Assembly (NCBI GenBank): GCA_021788625.1
Contig: JAJYKL010000022.1
Span: forward strand, 1-47,982
Length of the DNA stretch: 47,982 bases
Direction: 5' to 3'
Origin: Chloroflexota bacterium
Lineage (GTDB): Bacteria > Chloroflexota > Anaerolineae > J036 > Brachytrichaceae
The position numbers and the translations under genes are program-made. Shown here one piece after another: positions 7,767 to 16,973 of this stretch. The notes beneath the pieces are model-generated. The model did not search any database. It was given only the letters and a program-made list of their open reading frames with translations, and was not told the origin of the DNA. How positions within the stretch are numbered: position 1 is the stretch's first letter; each line of letters begins with the position of its first letter.

Positions 7767-9948
7767 TCTTCACCTGCACCACTGTCGGCGCTTCCTTAAC
7801 CAAAGTCTCTTGCAAGCCTTCGGCTGGCAGAGCTTTGGTTGCCGGTTGCTTGCCCAGTTCCGGGTACTCGATGCGCGGGTGGTAGGCTCCGCGCAGGGTG
7901 TCGAGAAATGACTGACGAATGGTCTCCAGATCGCGTAAGGTCAGCTCGGAGTCGTCAAGCTGGTGGTCAGCGATGCGCTCGCTAATCACCTTGCGCAAGA
8001 CGGCGTCGGTTTCCTCCAGCGCGGACGGTCTCCGCGCACGCACCGCCGCCTCACAGCCATCGGCCAGCATGACCAGAGCGGTTTCCCGGCTCTGAGGGCG
8101 CGGACCGGAATAGCGGAAGGGGGTGTCGTCCACTGGTTCGCTGCTGGCTTGCGAGGCCCGGGCATACTGGTATCCCGTTTTAGTGGTGCCGTGGTGCTCC
8201 TGGATAAAGGCGCGTACGCGCATGGGCAGGCGATACTTGCGCGCCAGCTCCATGCCATCGCTCACATGGTTTTGCAGGATGCGCGAGCTTGTGTGCGGAT
8301 CGAGCTGGTCATGCACGTTCATCCCCTCCACCTGATTTTCGATAAAGAAGTAGGGGTGCACAATCTTGCCGATGTCGTGGTAGTAGGCGCCGACGCGAGT
8401 CATGAGGGAATCCGCGCCGATGCGTTCGGCCGCCTGCTCGGCCAGGTTCGCCACCATCAGGCTGTGATGGTAGGTGCCAGGTGCCTGCATCAGCATTTGC
8501 TGAATCAACGGGTGGGAGGGACGGCTTAATTCATGCAGTTGGAAGGGGGTGCTGATGTCCAACGCCATCCCGCTCAGGTAGAGCATGGAAGGCGCAAGCG
8601 CTGCCGCAATCAGGCTGCCTACGGTAGCGACCAGTGTCAGGGTGGCCAGCTGCATGGCGTTATCCAGCGCGATTCCGCTCAAGTGGAAGGCCAGCAGGAC
8701 CAGCAATTGCGCGAGCCAGGCCAGCGCCCCGGCACGGACAAAGTCACTAATGCGCTGAAAGTGTCGCATGGCCAGCACCGCGATGACGCCGCTGGCCAAC
8801 CAGAATGTGATCAGCTCTGCCGGTTGGTCCATGGGCAGACCGACCAGCACGGCTAAGAAGGCCATACTCACTGTACCCGGCAGCGTGCCCGACCAACCGC
8901 CGATAACAATGCCGACTGCCACCAGGGGCGCCACGAAGGGCAGCAACGAGTGATTGGTGAGCAGCGCACGAGACAGGAACACGGCGCTCACGAAGACGCT
9001 GGCACTCAGGGCTGTGTGGCGTATGCGCAGCCTCATCGCCCCAGCCGGGCCGTATAGCATGGCTCCCCCAATCGTGGCGACCGCCAGGGCCGCCAGCACA
9101 ATGGCAGCCACCAGGTCGGACCAATTCATGATGGGGCGCTGCAAATTGAGCTTGTCCAGCACCTCCACATCCGCCTGGCTGACAATCTGCCCGCTGCGGA
9201 TGATGATCTCGTTCTGCTCGTAGGTACGCTCTACCGGGGGGACGCTCTCACGCGCCTTCTGGCGGGCCAGGTCGGTAGCGGCTGCATCATAGCTCGTGTT
9301 GGGCACCAGCAGTGCGGCGGCCAGGGTGGTGATGATGGTGGATTCATTGGCGTTAAAGTTCAGGCTGATGCGGCTGGGGAGCTGCGCCTTGACGCTGTCC
9401 ATGTTGTCGGGGTGGATGGGGATACGCAGCACCTCGTCAAGCAAAACAATAACCTGCGTATCAATACGCGCCCAGCCTGTGTCATCCTCCGCGAGGATCA
9501 ACCTGGCTGTGGTTTCGTTCAATCCCAGTGTGGGCAGTGCCATGAGCGCGGCGATGCGCTGGGTGTCGCTCGTTGATTTGTTGGCGCGGATCTGTGCGAT
9601 CTTGTTCATCAGGTCGCGTGCAATGCCCAATTGCTGGCGGGCGATTTGCGCATCCGGCGCTGTGAAGACGGGCGCCACGGAGGCCGCAGCCAGGTCGCGC
9701 TGCCGGTTCGTCTCTGCTTCGCTGATGAAGGTGATGCGGCGCGGAGCGCGGATGTCCTGGGGGGCGACACTCCCCGGTTGTAGGACGGCGCTCCCACCAA
9801 TGAAAAAGCGGGTTAATTGAGCGCCCACCAGGGCGAGGAAGGCCGTGACTCCGATGATGGCCAGCGCCATCACCTTACGCTGTGTTACCCTCCGGGCGGA
9901 CGGCGTCGCGGCATCCGACTTGTTGGATAAGCTCGCGTCAACGGACAT
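7753..9948 (-). CDS. pgpH: 7TM-HD phosphohydrolase, PgpH-type c-di-AMP phosphodiesterase
   Basis: 731 aa. Residue order: a cytoplasmic head; one membrane helix at about 28-47; a large extracytoplasmic 7TMR-HDED-like domain to about residue 270; a block of about seven helices (270-480); and a cytoplasmic HD domain. The HD domain shows GTYHHSLMVANLAEQAAERI, then AYYHDIGK with H524-D525, then IQEHHGT, all expected metal ligands. Homologues in Bacillus and Listeria (YqfF/PgpH) degrade cyclic di-AMP. The start lies two bases after the yqeY stop and the 3' end overlaps ybeY, so the three genes are one operon. Linkage of this gene to ybeY is also seen in Firmicutes. Confidence 0.92.
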   Translation of the reverse strand: MSVDASLSNKSDAATPSARRVTQRKVMALAIIGVTAFLALVGAQLTRFFIGGSAVLQPGSVAPQDIRAPRRITFISEAETNRQRDLAAASVAPVFTAPDAQIARQQLGIARDLMNKIAQIRANKSTSDTQRIAALMALPTLGLNETTARLILAEDDTGWARIDTQVIVLLDEVLRIPIHPDNMDSVKAQLPSRISLNFNANESTIITTLAAALLVPNTSYDAAATDLARQKARESVPPVERTYEQNEIIIRSGQIVSQADVEVLDKLNLQRPIMNWSDLVAAIVLAALAVATIGGAMLYGPAGAMRLRIRHTALSASVFVSAVFLSRALLTNHSLLPFVAPLVAVGIVIGGWSGTLPGTVSMAFLAVLVGLPMDQPAELITFWLASGVIAVLAMRHFQRISDFVRAGALAWLAQLLVLLAFHLSGIALDNAMQLATLTLVATVGSLIAAALAPSMLYLSGMALDISTPFQLHELSRPSHPLIQQMLMQAPGTYHHSLMVANLAEQAAERIGADSLMTRVGAYYHDIGKIVHPYFFIENQVEGMNVHDQLDPHTSSRILQNHVSDGMELARKYRLPMRVRAFIQEHHGTTKTGYQYARASQASSEPVDDTPFRYSGPRPQSRETALVMLADGCEAAVRARRPSALEETDAVLRKVISERIADHQLDDSELTLRDLETIRQSFLDTLRGAYHPRIEYPELGKQPATKALPAEGLQETLVKEAPTVVQVKNEGA

Positions 9949-9950
9949 TT

Positions 9951-10415
9951 TTACCTGAGCAGCTCGCGCACCACTTCGCTGACCAACTTACCGTCAGCCT
10001 GGCCTTTCAGCCTGGGCAAGAGTACTTTCATGACCTCCCCCTGTTGCCGGGGAGAGGTGGCTTTGATATCCACAATAGTCTGGCGTGCCATCTCCACTAC
10101 CTGCTCGCGCGAGAGCTGCTGAGGCAGGTAGGCTCGCAGGATTTCCAGCTCGGATGACTGTTCCGTCGACAGGTCTTCGCGATGTGCCTTGCGCGCCTCC
10201 TCGAGTGACTCCTCGTGCTGCTTCACCTCGCGCCGTACGATCGCCAGCAGGTCGTTCTCGCTGAGTATGCCTTCCCGGCCGTCGGTGCGAGCATCCACCT
10301 CGGCATTGCGTATGGCGGCGATGAGCAGCCGTACGACCACTTTTCTGCGTTCGTCTCCCTGGCGCATGGCGTCCTTCAAATCGTTCTGCAACCGCTGTTT
10401 CAAAGGTAAGTCCAT
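9951..10415 (-). CDS. yqeY: GatB/YqeY domain protein
   Basis: 154 aa, the normal length for YqeY. It starts MDLPLKQRLQNDLKDAMRQG and contains RKVVVRLLIAAIRNAEVD. It ends with the tRNA-binding-type helical tail seen at the C-terminus of GatB (ILRAYLPQQLSREQVVEMAR, then GEVMKVLLPRLKGQADGKLV). The family resembles the tail of the amidotransferase that makes Gln-tRNA or Asn-tRNA; its own cellular role is unsettled. It lies between rpsU and pgpH, and the rpsU-yqeY pairing is common in bacteria. It is separated from rpsU by a hairpin terminator, so it depends on read-through or a secondary promoter. Confidence 0.93.
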   Translation of the reverse strand: MDLPLKQRLQNDLKDAMRQGDERRKVVVRLLIAAIRNAEVDARTDGREGILSENDLLAIVRREVKQHEESLEEARKAHREDLSTEQSSELEILRAYLPQQLSREQVVEMARQTIVDIKATSPRQQGEVMKVLLPRLKGQADGKLVSEVVRELLR

Positions 10416-10482
10416 CGTTCGTTCCCACTCTTGTGCAGGTGCTCTACGCCCGTGCAGGGAAAACTCAACACGTCACGCGATA

Positions 10483-10512
10483 GAAAAATCAAGGCGGGCA
10501 TTGCTGCCCGCC
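10483..10512 (-). terminator. Terminator between rpsU and yqeY
   Basis: On the minus strand GGCGGGCA pairs with TGCCCGCC around a four-base loop (GCAA), followed by TTGATTTTTC. This is a compact eight-pair rho-independent terminator placed about 95 bases after the rpsU stop. Confidence 0.82.
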
Positions 10513-10606
10513 CCAATTGTATAACTGACTGTGCGAAGGGCCGCCTGGCGCATGAGCACACGAGACCTGTCACACGTGATCTCTCGCGCGAGGGGTGAAA
10601 GTTGGC

Positions 10607-10822
10607 TTACGACTCGCTCTGCAGGAGTTTCGACGTCTGGCGCCGGCTCTTGCGTAGCTTGGCTGCGCGCTTGCGCTTGTCTACGATGCTGGGTTTCTCA
10701 TAAAAACGCCGGCGGCGTACCTCGGACAACACCCGATCGCCCTGTACCATTTTATTGAAGCGCCGCAGCGCGGACTCAAAAGACTCATCTTCGTCGATGG
10801 TCACACGCGTCACCAATTTCAC
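10607..10822 (-). CDS. rpsU: 30S ribosomal protein S21
   Basis: 71 aa, basic. The N-terminus VTRVTIDEDESFESALRRFN and the middle RRRRFYEKPSIVDKRKRAA are diagnostic of bS21. The protein binds the 16S rRNA platform near the anti-Shine-Dalgarno region during initiation. It is expressed from a consensus promoter at 10880-10907 and ends before the terminator at 10483-10512, so it is probably made in excess over the downstream yqeY-pgpH-ybeY genes. Length and composition are normal. Confidence 0.95.
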   Translation of the reverse strand: MKLVTRVTIDEDESFESALRRFNKMVQGDRVLSEVRRRRFYEKPSIVDKRKRAAKLRKSRRQTSKLLQSES

Positions 10823-10879
10823 CCTCTTTACTTGCGTTAATTATCTTTCGTAAGTTCGAATGATTTTACAAGCCTACCA

Positions 10880-10907
10880 ATTATAAGGGATGGCATGCGA
10901 CTGTCAA
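10880..10907 (-). promoter_or_regulatory. Consensus promoter of rpsU
   Basis: On the minus strand TTGACA (10902-10907) and TATAAT (10880-10885) are separated by 16 bases. Both hexamers are perfect sigma-70 matches. Predicted transcription start is near 10873, about 50 bases before the rpsU ATG. Confidence 0.85.
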
Positions 10908-11216
10908 CACGGGCTGTATGGATGTGTCATGTGGTCCGGCTACGGGTTCCTCTGGTGGCACACGACTTAACGCAGCCTCCTGAGCGAGGTATGGTGGTTC
11001 TCAGTTTCCGTGCTCAGCACGGCCTACCTGACTGAGACAATGGAGGGTTATCGAACCAGCCACTGGATGAACCTATTCTTATAAACATCCCATGCAACGT
11101 ATAAATGGTGTGAGCGACGACCTGGTGGCGCTGGTGATTCCGCACCAGAGAGGTTTTGGACTGCCTAGGACAGCCGGGGCCGCAGTTCCAGCTCATGGTC
11201 ATTTTGGTTTATGCTG

Positions 11217-11246
11217 TTGAAAGCAGGCTGGCCAATTCATTACAAT
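11217..11246 (+). promoter_or_regulatory. Promoter upstream of the 100-aa gene and lepA
   Basis: TTGAAA at 11217-11222 and TACAAT at 11241-11246 with an 18-base spacer. Each hexamer matches the consensus at five of six positions. It would transcribe the small gene at 11294 and, with only 64 bases between them, lepA. Confidence 0.65.
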
Positions 11247-11293
11247 AGGGCGCATAAGGTTTGGAGGAGAGGGTTCCTCAGCGGAGTAGTACG

Positions 11294-11596
11294 ATGACCC
11301 AATCAGAGTTTCGCCAATGGGTTGAGAGCATCCTCGGCAACATGCCGATGGAAGAAGTCGTGTCCACTGAAGTGCTGGCACATATGAACCGGCTGCAGCT
11401 CCAGGCTGAGGAAGCAGCCTGGAACTTCGCACACGAAGACTCACGCCAGTCGTTCGAACTGACCATCCGGGCCATGTGCAAGACGATGTTCTCCATCGGT
11501 TACGACGCCGGGCGTGAGCAATCTCAAGTGGACCGATTGTTCGGCGAAGGCAGCGGACTGGATGAGGAGGATGGTTCCGGCTCACTCCCCATCTAA
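11294..11596 (+). CDS. Conserved-looking small acidic protein, unknown function
   Basis: 100 aa from the ATG at 11294, which has GCGGAG eight bases upstream; a longer frame from 11261 is less likely. The sequence MTQSEFRQWVESILGNMPME is followed by helical segments containing NRLQLQAEEAAWNFAHEDSR and MCKTMFSIGYDAGREQ. It ends in an acidic Gly-rich tail. No signal peptide, membrane helix or known motif is present. It has its own good promoter and lies just upstream of lepA, so it may be cotranscribed with it. Function not recognised. Confidence 0.65.
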   Translation: MTQSEFRQWVESILGNMPMEEVVSTEVLAHMNRLQLQAEEAAWNFAHEDSRQSFELTIRAMCKTMFSIGYDAGREQSQVDRLFGEGSGLDEEDGSGSLPI

Positions 11597-11621
11597 GGCG
11601 GACCCTGCGGCACAGCCTCGT

Positions 11622-11638
11622 CCTGAAGCGGTCGAAGG
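11622..11638 (-). repeat. Copy of a dispersed CCTTCGACC-type repeat
   Basis: The plus strand reads CCTGAAGCGGTCGAAGG, the near-complement of CCTTCGACCAGCTCAGG seen at the right end of the window (47948-47964). It sits between the small gene and lepA. Confidence 0.5.
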
Positions 11639-11660
11639 ATGAGACTGCCCCGCAACCACA

Positions 11661-13451
11661 ATGGAACAGATTCGCAACTTCTGCATCATTGCACACGTGG
11701 ACCACGGCAAGTCCACATTGGCCGATCGCCTGCTCGAGTTCACCGGCACGGTCTCGCTGCGCGAGATGCACGCGCAAATGCTCGACTCGATGGACATCGA
11801 GCGCGAGAAGGGCGTCACCATCAAAGACTCGGCCGTCCGCATGAGCTACCAGGCCGACGATGGCCTGGTCTATGAGATCAACCTGGTGGATACGCCGGGG
11901 CACGTCGACTTTTCCTATGAGGTGAGTCGTGCGCTGTACGCCTGCGAAGGGGCGCTACTGGTCGTCGATGCCTCTCAGGGTATCGAGGCGCAGACCCTGG
12001 CCAACCTCTACCTGGCACTGGACGCCAACCTGACCATCATTCCGGTCATTAACAAGATCGACCTGCCCTACGCGCGCCCCGATGAAGTGGCCAAAGAGGT
12101 CGCCGATTTACTGGGCGACGATCCGGCCAGTGTCCTGCGCATTTCGGCCAAAGAAGGCATCGGGATCAAGGACGTGTTGGAGCGTGTGGTGCACGATGTG
12201 CCTCCACCCTCCGGCGATCCAGGCGCACCTCTGCAGGCGCTGATCTTCGATTCGCACTACGACGCCTACAAGGGCGTGGTTGCTTACGTGCGCGTCTTCA
12301 ATGGCGTTACCGACATGAAGACAAAGTTGCTGCTGGTGGCTAGCGGTGCGACGTTCGATCCAATCGAAATCGGCACGTTCACCCCGCGCCTGACCATCAC
12401 GGGTGGGCTGACAGCAGGCGAGGTGGGGTACATTGCCACAGGCTTCAAGAGTGTGCGCGAGTGCCGGGTGGGCGACACCCTTACTGATGCGCTTGTGCCT
12501 GGTGAGCCGGTGCCCGGTTACAAACCAGCCAAACCCATGGTGTTCGCGGGCGTGTATCCCACCGTCACCGAAGATTACCCGCTTCTGCGCGACGCACTGG
12601 AGAAGCTGCAACTGAACGACGCCTCCCTCAGCTTCGTGCCAGAGACCTCCGCGGCGCTGGGTTTCGGTTTCCGCGTCGGATTCCTGGGCATGTTCCATAT
12701 GGAGATTGCGCAGGAGCGCCTGGAGCGCGAGTACGACATGGACGTGGTGTTCACGGCGCCCAGCGTGGAGTACGAGGCCGTGCTGATCACCGGCGAGGTG
12801 GTAAAGGTGGACCGGCCCTCTGACATGCCCGACCCGAGTGGTCTCACGGAAATGCGCGAGCCGTGGATGAAGATTCAGGTCTTTACCCCCAAAGAGTACA
12901 TCGGTCCGATCATGGACCTGGTGACGAAGCGGCGCGGCGAGTCGGTCACCATGGAATACCTGGACACCGAGCGCGTCGTGATGACGTATCGCCTACCGCT
13001 GTCGGAGATGATCGTCGATTTTTATGACCGGCTCAAGAGTGTCTCGCGAGGTTATGCCTCATTGGACTACAGCTTCGAAAGCTATCGCGCCGGGGACCTG
13101 GTGAAGATGGACGTGTTGATCAACGGCGAGCCACTTGACTCGATGGCGGTGATCACGCACAGTGCGGAGGCACAGCATAAGGGCATCCAGCTGACGCGCA
13201 AGTTGAAGGAGGTCATTCCGCGTCAGATGTTTGAGGTGCCCATCCAGGCTGCCATTGGTGCGAAGATCATTGCCCGGACGACCGTGAGCGCGCTGCGAAA
13301 AGATGTGCTGGCGAAATGTTACGGCGGCGACATCACCCGGAAAAGAAAACTGCTTGAGAAGCAAAAAGAGGGCAAGAAGCGCATGAAAATGCTGGGCAGC
13401 GTGGAGATCCCCCAGGAAGCCTTCATGGCTATGTTAAAGATCGAGGAGTGA
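11661..13451 (+). CDS. lepA: Elongation factor 4 (LepA) GTPase
   Basis: 596 aa, full length. GTPase motifs are all present: AHVDHGKST (G1, residues 9-17), DTPGHVDF (G3), NKIDL (G4) and SAKEG (G5). The LepA-specific C-terminus is clear from VLAKCYGGDITRKRKLLEKQ and KEGKKRMKMLGSVEIPQEAF. The LNDASLSFVPETSAALGFGF segment distinguishes it from EF-G and TypA. EF4 binds the ribosome and affects translocation or initiation under stress. No strong ribosome binding site is visible before the ATG. The gene is convergent with the nuclease gene ending at 13565. Confidence 0.96.
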   Translation: MEQIRNFCIIAHVDHGKSTLADRLLEFTGTVSLREMHAQMLDSMDIEREKGVTIKDSAVRMSYQADDGLVYEINLVDTPGHVDFSYEVSRALYACEGALLVVDASQGIEAQTLANLYLALDANLTIIPVINKIDLPYARPDEVAKEVADLLGDDPASVLRISAKEGIGIKDVLERVVHDVPPPSGDPGAPLQALIFDSHYDAYKGVVAYVRVFNGVTDMKTKLLLVASGATFDPIEIGTFTPRLTITGGLTAGEVGYIATGFKSVRECRVGDTLTDALVPGEPVPGYKPAKPMVFAGVYPTVTEDYPLLRDALEKLQLNDASLSFVPETSAALGFGFRVGFLGMFHMEIAQERLEREYDMDVVFTAPSVEYEAVLITGEVVKVDRPSDMPDPSGLTEMREPWMKIQVFTPKEYIGPIMDLVTKRRGESVTMEYLDTERVVMTYRLPLSEMIVDFYDRLKSVSRGYASLDYSFESYRAGDLVKMDVLINGEPLDSMAVITHSAEAQHKGIQLTRKLKEVIPRQMFEVPIQAAIGAKIIARTTVSALRKDVLAKCYGGDITRKRKLLEKQKEGKKRMKMLGSVEIPQEAFMAMLKIEE

Positions 13452-13564
13452 TCGGATCCACGAATCGGATCCAGTCCGGATCGCCATCCTGCGATAAGGC
13501 TCAGGTTGGCACTCCACACCACCCCAGCAGGCAGATTGGCACTGAAAACGGTCAGCCACGGGGG

Positions 13565-14407
13565 TCAATAATCGATTGATGCAGCCTCTGCCGCTGAGTC
13601 AACATCGAAGTACTCGTCTTCAAAAGCATCTGGTCCGGTAGAGCAGGCAATCCCGCCGCTGCGGTTGCATAGGGTCTGGTAGGTGCAACGCATGCATTGG
13701 CGCTGTTCGCTGCCGCGAGCATAGTCTTCCTCTGTCTGACCGCTAGAAGCCCGCTCCAGCAGTCCGAGGAGCCACGTCCGATCCCGCTCATAGTCGGCTG
13801 TGGAATAGGGAATGTCCACCCAGGGCTGGTCAGGATAGTTGGCCAGCCAGTAGCGCATACTGCACTGTTCCGGGGCGAAAGGCTGGCCTCCGTTGTAGGG
13901 TGCACCTGCTGTAGCCAGGACGTAGAGGTAAACGCGCGTCTGAATACGCCGGGCGAACCAGTGTGCCGACAGATGGTTTGAGGTGCGCAACGTTTTCCAA
14001 TCGACGATCACGGCGCGCGAAGCCTGCGTGCTGGCGTCGCAAGCCAGCAGGTCGAAGCGCGCATAGAGCAGGTGGTCGCCAACCGGCGCTACGAGGCCCA
14101 GTTCCGGTATACGTTGGGCGGGCAGGTTGTTGAACTCCAGATGAAGGAAGTGGTCCCACCACAGACGCATCTCCTCATCCGGCGCGCTGTCGGGCGGCGT
14201 GGGTATACCCAACCAGTAACGCTCGATCCAGCGGTGCAGCTCCGTGCCGCGCCATAGATATCGCTGGTAGTCCAGCGGTTGAAGGCCAATAGGATTCGGC
14301 TCGACGACAGGCCAGGCAAGTTTAGCCACGTAATGCAGGTAAAAGCGGCGCGGGCACGCGACATAGTCGTTCAAACTGTGCTGGCTGAATTTGAATGATG
14401 CATCCAT
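13565..14407 (-). CDS. PD-(D/E)XK nuclease, RecB-like
   Basis: 280 aa. The N-terminus SQHSLNDYVACPRRFYLHYV is the SxxxxYxxCPxxFxL entry motif of RecB/AddB-type nucleases. The catalytic core appears as YARFDLLACD (Asp) followed by AVIVDWKT (D-W-K) near residues 120-150. The C-terminal part holds Cys residues (CMRCTYQTLCNR) that, with Cys18, could bind an Fe-S cluster as in AddB and Cas4. The family cuts DNA ends, usually fused or tethered to a helicase. Here it is a stand-alone subunit 200 bases downstream of two UvrD-family genes on the same strand, so it probably supplies nuclease activity to them. Confidence 0.82.
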   Translation of the reverse strand: MDASFKFSQHSLNDYVACPRRFYLHYVAKLAWPVVEPNPIGLQPLDYQRYLWRGTELHRWIERYWLGIPTPPDSAPDEEMRLWWDHFLHLEFNNLPAQRIPELGLVAPVGDHLLYARFDLLACDASTQASRAVIVDWKTLRTSNHLSAHWFARRIQTRVYLYVLATAGAPYNGGQPFAPEQCSMRYWLANYPDQPWVDIPYSTADYERDRTWLLGLLERASSGQTEEDYARGSEQRQCMRCTYQTLCNRSGGIACSTGPDAFEDEYFDVDSAAEAASIDY

Positions 14408-14607
14408 CCTGGAAGTCGCTCCTCAAGCTGGATCGAATGGCAGCCAGCCTGGCCTGAGCAGGCACCATCCGGGAACTCCGGTCTCATGCCAACCCCCCAT
14501 CAGGGCGAGTCGGAAGGTGGCTGTCGTGTTGTACACAGGCGACGACCAGGCATGACACTGACCGCCTGACTGCGTAAAGGGTAATGCATCGCCCTGCATG
14601 TCAGGGA

Positions 14608-16956
14608 TTATCCCATCGCGCTGGGGGTGCCTTGCTCCTTCTTCGGCGCCTCGCTGAGGATCGCATCCAGCGCCAGCGCGGGGGCATTATCGCGGTCAAA
14701 GCGTTTGTGGCTGTAGCTAATGATGAGTTCCTGGCTGGCGCGCGTAATACCCACGTACAGCAGACGCAAACGCTCCGCGATGTACTCCACTCGCGCGCGG
14801 TGTATCAGCTCGTAATCGGATGGCAGTGCGCCGTGCGCACGGGCCAGTTCCTCGAGCTGCATGCGCGCCTCGGTCGCCGGGTCGTGGCCAGGCATGAACC
14901 ACAACTCACCGCGGAACGCTCCGCCACAATCGTGCGGGAATTCCACCTGGTCCACACACGTAAGGTAAACGCGATCCCACTCCAGGCCCTTGGCTTTGTG
15001 CAGGGTGGTCACTGTTATTGTGCCTGGCAGCGGCTGGAAGCCTGACTCAATCAAAGAGCTGCTCATGTACTTTCTCTGGTTCGAAGCGATCTGTTCCAGT
15101 TCCTTTGCCAGGTCAGATAGCTGCACGTGTGGGTCGCTGGCGACCAATCGGCGCAGACTGAGCGCCAGGCTGTGGGCGATCGCCATATCCTTCTCATCGC
15201 TCAGAACGTCCTGGGCAATACTGATCACCAGTTGGTCGATGGGCAGGAAGCTGGCACGCAACCATCTGGTCACGAGGACGCGCAACCTGTCGAGATTCTG
15301 CTGTTCCTCTTCGCTGACAGACAGATTGGGCGGCAGAGCCGGTTCCGAAGCAGGGGAGGGGAAGAACAGCCGCTCAGGCCGTGAGCTGCGCAGTAGCAGT
15401 CGCATGTGCGTGTCACTTACCGTTTGCTGGGAGGACGTCACCGATTCAGGTGGCTCAGTATGAGATCTCAATTCACGCATGTGCCGATCCAGATCAGCCA
15501 ATGCATTGGTATTGGTGGGCACACTACACAGTCGTATCGCCACAGCCAGAAAATCCGCCACTCCGCGCACTGTCTGTGGATTCCGTAACTGGTCCTGGTA
15601 GATCCTGACGCCCGGGTGACTGTCCCGCTCCAATCTGGCTAACTCCTGGACGATCAGATGTCCGAACCAGTTTGTCGGTGCGAGTATCGCGCAGGTGGCT
15701 GTGGGGTGACGGCGGATGAAATCGTCCGCGCTGCGCGCAACTTCCTTCACTTCATGTTCCTGAGTGGCAAAGCCCTGTCGATAGACACGCGACGTGGCCC
15801 TATCTGGGTTCTGCTGGGTGTCTCCAGGTTCCGTTGGACGTATAGGCACGGTGTTACTCAGTGCCTGGTCACGTACTTCCGGCTCGGGGTGGTGCAACAC
15901 AGCCCAATCTGCCAGTCGGTTAGCAAGCTCGTAGATGGGTGGTCCGCTGCGTCCACTGACTGAGAGATGGTAGGACGTGGCGCCGGAGCAGCAAACGAAT
16001 TCGCGAAAAGCCTTCACATCGGAAGCCGTGAAGGTGGTCATGATGGCCTGGTTCGGGTCGCCCACGCGTAACCAATTACCATGGTCGCTTGAGAGCTTCG
16101 AGAGGATTTGCTCCTGTAGGGGGGTGCTGTCCTGAGCCTCATCCTCCAGGATAAAAGGCCAGCGCCGGCTCAGACGCTTCCGGTAGGCGTCGTCATTCTC
16201 CAGCGCCATGATGGCGCGCCAGATCAGGTCGTCGAAATCCAGCCGGCCACCCAGGTTCAGGATGTGCTCGTACCGTTCGTAGATCTCAACCCCGATATGC
16301 AGGAACGGAGCCATACCCACGAGCGGAAGATCAGAAGATGAGGCGATCGAAGACTCCCCCTCAAGGGTGCTCTCATTTCCTCCATCTTTCAAGTAGTCAT
16401 GGATCAGGTGCCGCAAGTCCGATGGAGTTATGCGCAGGTTCTTCGCCAGACGGGTCACCTCTTCGCCGATATTTTGGGTGGCAGCCAGCCACTTTTCTTC
16501 AGCGCTCTCCAGTTGCTGTGAAGGGATGGTTCCTGGCAGGAAGCTGCGCCACCACCCTGAATGCTGTTGAGTGAAGGAGCGCGTGGCTTCGGACATGGTC
16601 TGGTAGCCGCTCAACTCGTCGTCCATGCGGAAGTCGACGGTGGTGCCGGCCAGGTCGGGGCGTTCGCGTACGATCAGATGCGCCAGGCTATGCAGGGTGA
16701 GAACGCGGTAGCCGCCTGCATCCAGGCCGGTCTCGTCACGAAGCTGCTTACTGATGCGCTGGTGGATGTTATCCACCGCCGAGTTGGTGAACGTGACGAC
16801 CAGGATTTCAGACTCGTCAGGCACGAGCTTCTTCATGAGCAGGCGCGCGGCCAGCGCGGCCAGGGTGAGTGTTTTACCGCTACCAGGCACCGCTGATACT
16901 GCTGCCAACCCGCCGGTGTAACCGGCGATATGTTGCTGCTCAGGCCGAAGGTCCAT
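14608..16956 (-). CDS. UvrD/Rep family ATP-dependent DNA helicase
   Basis: 782 aa from the ATG at 16956, preceded by GGGGAGTGG. A longer frame to 17232 would overlap the upstream gene heavily and lacks homology. Helicase motifs are intact: Walker A AVPGSGKT (Lys28), Walker B DEAQDS, motif III VGDPNQAI, motif V TTLHKAKGLEWDRVYL, and motif VI LLYVGITRASQ. The protein starts at the Q-motif (RPEQQHIA), so it is minimal at its N-terminus. It follows the 728-aa partner by 17 bases and precedes the nuclease gene. It is the likely motor of the set. A role in double-strand-break end processing is inferred from the neighbours. Confidence 0.9.
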   Translation of the reverse strand: MDLRPEQQHIAGYTGGLAAVSAVPGSGKTLTLAALAARLLMKKLVPDESEILVVTFTNSAVDNIHQRISKQLRDETGLDAGGYRVLTLHSLAHLIVRERPDLAGTTVDFRMDDELSGYQTMSEATRSFTQQHSGWWRSFLPGTIPSQQLESAEEKWLAATQNIGEEVTRLAKNLRITPSDLRHLIHDYLKDGGNESTLEGESSIASSSDLPLVGMAPFLHIGVEIYERYEHILNLGGRLDFDDLIWRAIMALENDDAYRKRLSRRWPFILEDEAQDSTPLQEQILSKLSSDHGNWLRVGDPNQAIMTTFTASDVKAFREFVCCSGATSYHLSVSGRSGPPIYELANRLADWAVLHHPEPEVRDQALSNTVPIRPTEPGDTQQNPDRATSRVYRQGFATQEHEVKEVARSADDFIRRHPTATCAILAPTNWFGHLIVQELARLERDSHPGVRIYQDQLRNPQTVRGVADFLAVAIRLCSVPTNTNALADLDRHMRELRSHTEPPESVTSSQQTVSDTHMRLLLRSSRPERLFFPSPASEPALPPNLSVSEEEQQNLDRLRVLVTRWLRASFLPIDQLVISIAQDVLSDEKDMAIAHSLALSLRRLVASDPHVQLSDLAKELEQIASNQRKYMSSSLIESGFQPLPGTITVTTLHKAKGLEWDRVYLTCVDQVEFPHDCGGAFRGELWFMPGHDPATEARMQLEELARAHGALPSDYELIHRARVEYIAERLRLLYVGITRASQELIISYSHKRFDRDNAPALALDAILSEAPKKEQGTPSAMG

Positions 16957-16973
16957 GTTCCACTCCCCAATTC

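Larger units (their letters stand above)
10823..11293. other. Divergent intergenic region rpsU / 100-aa gene
   Basis: About 470 bases separate rpsU from the plus-strand gene at 11294. The outer ends carry the two promoters listed separately. The 300 bases between them contain no credible gene or RNA; only short weak inverted repeats are seen. Confidence 0.5.

Noticed and set aside
12108..12698. A 196-codon minus-strand frame opposite lepA
   Set aside because: It is fully inside lepA on the opposite strand, with no recognisable motif or upstream signal.
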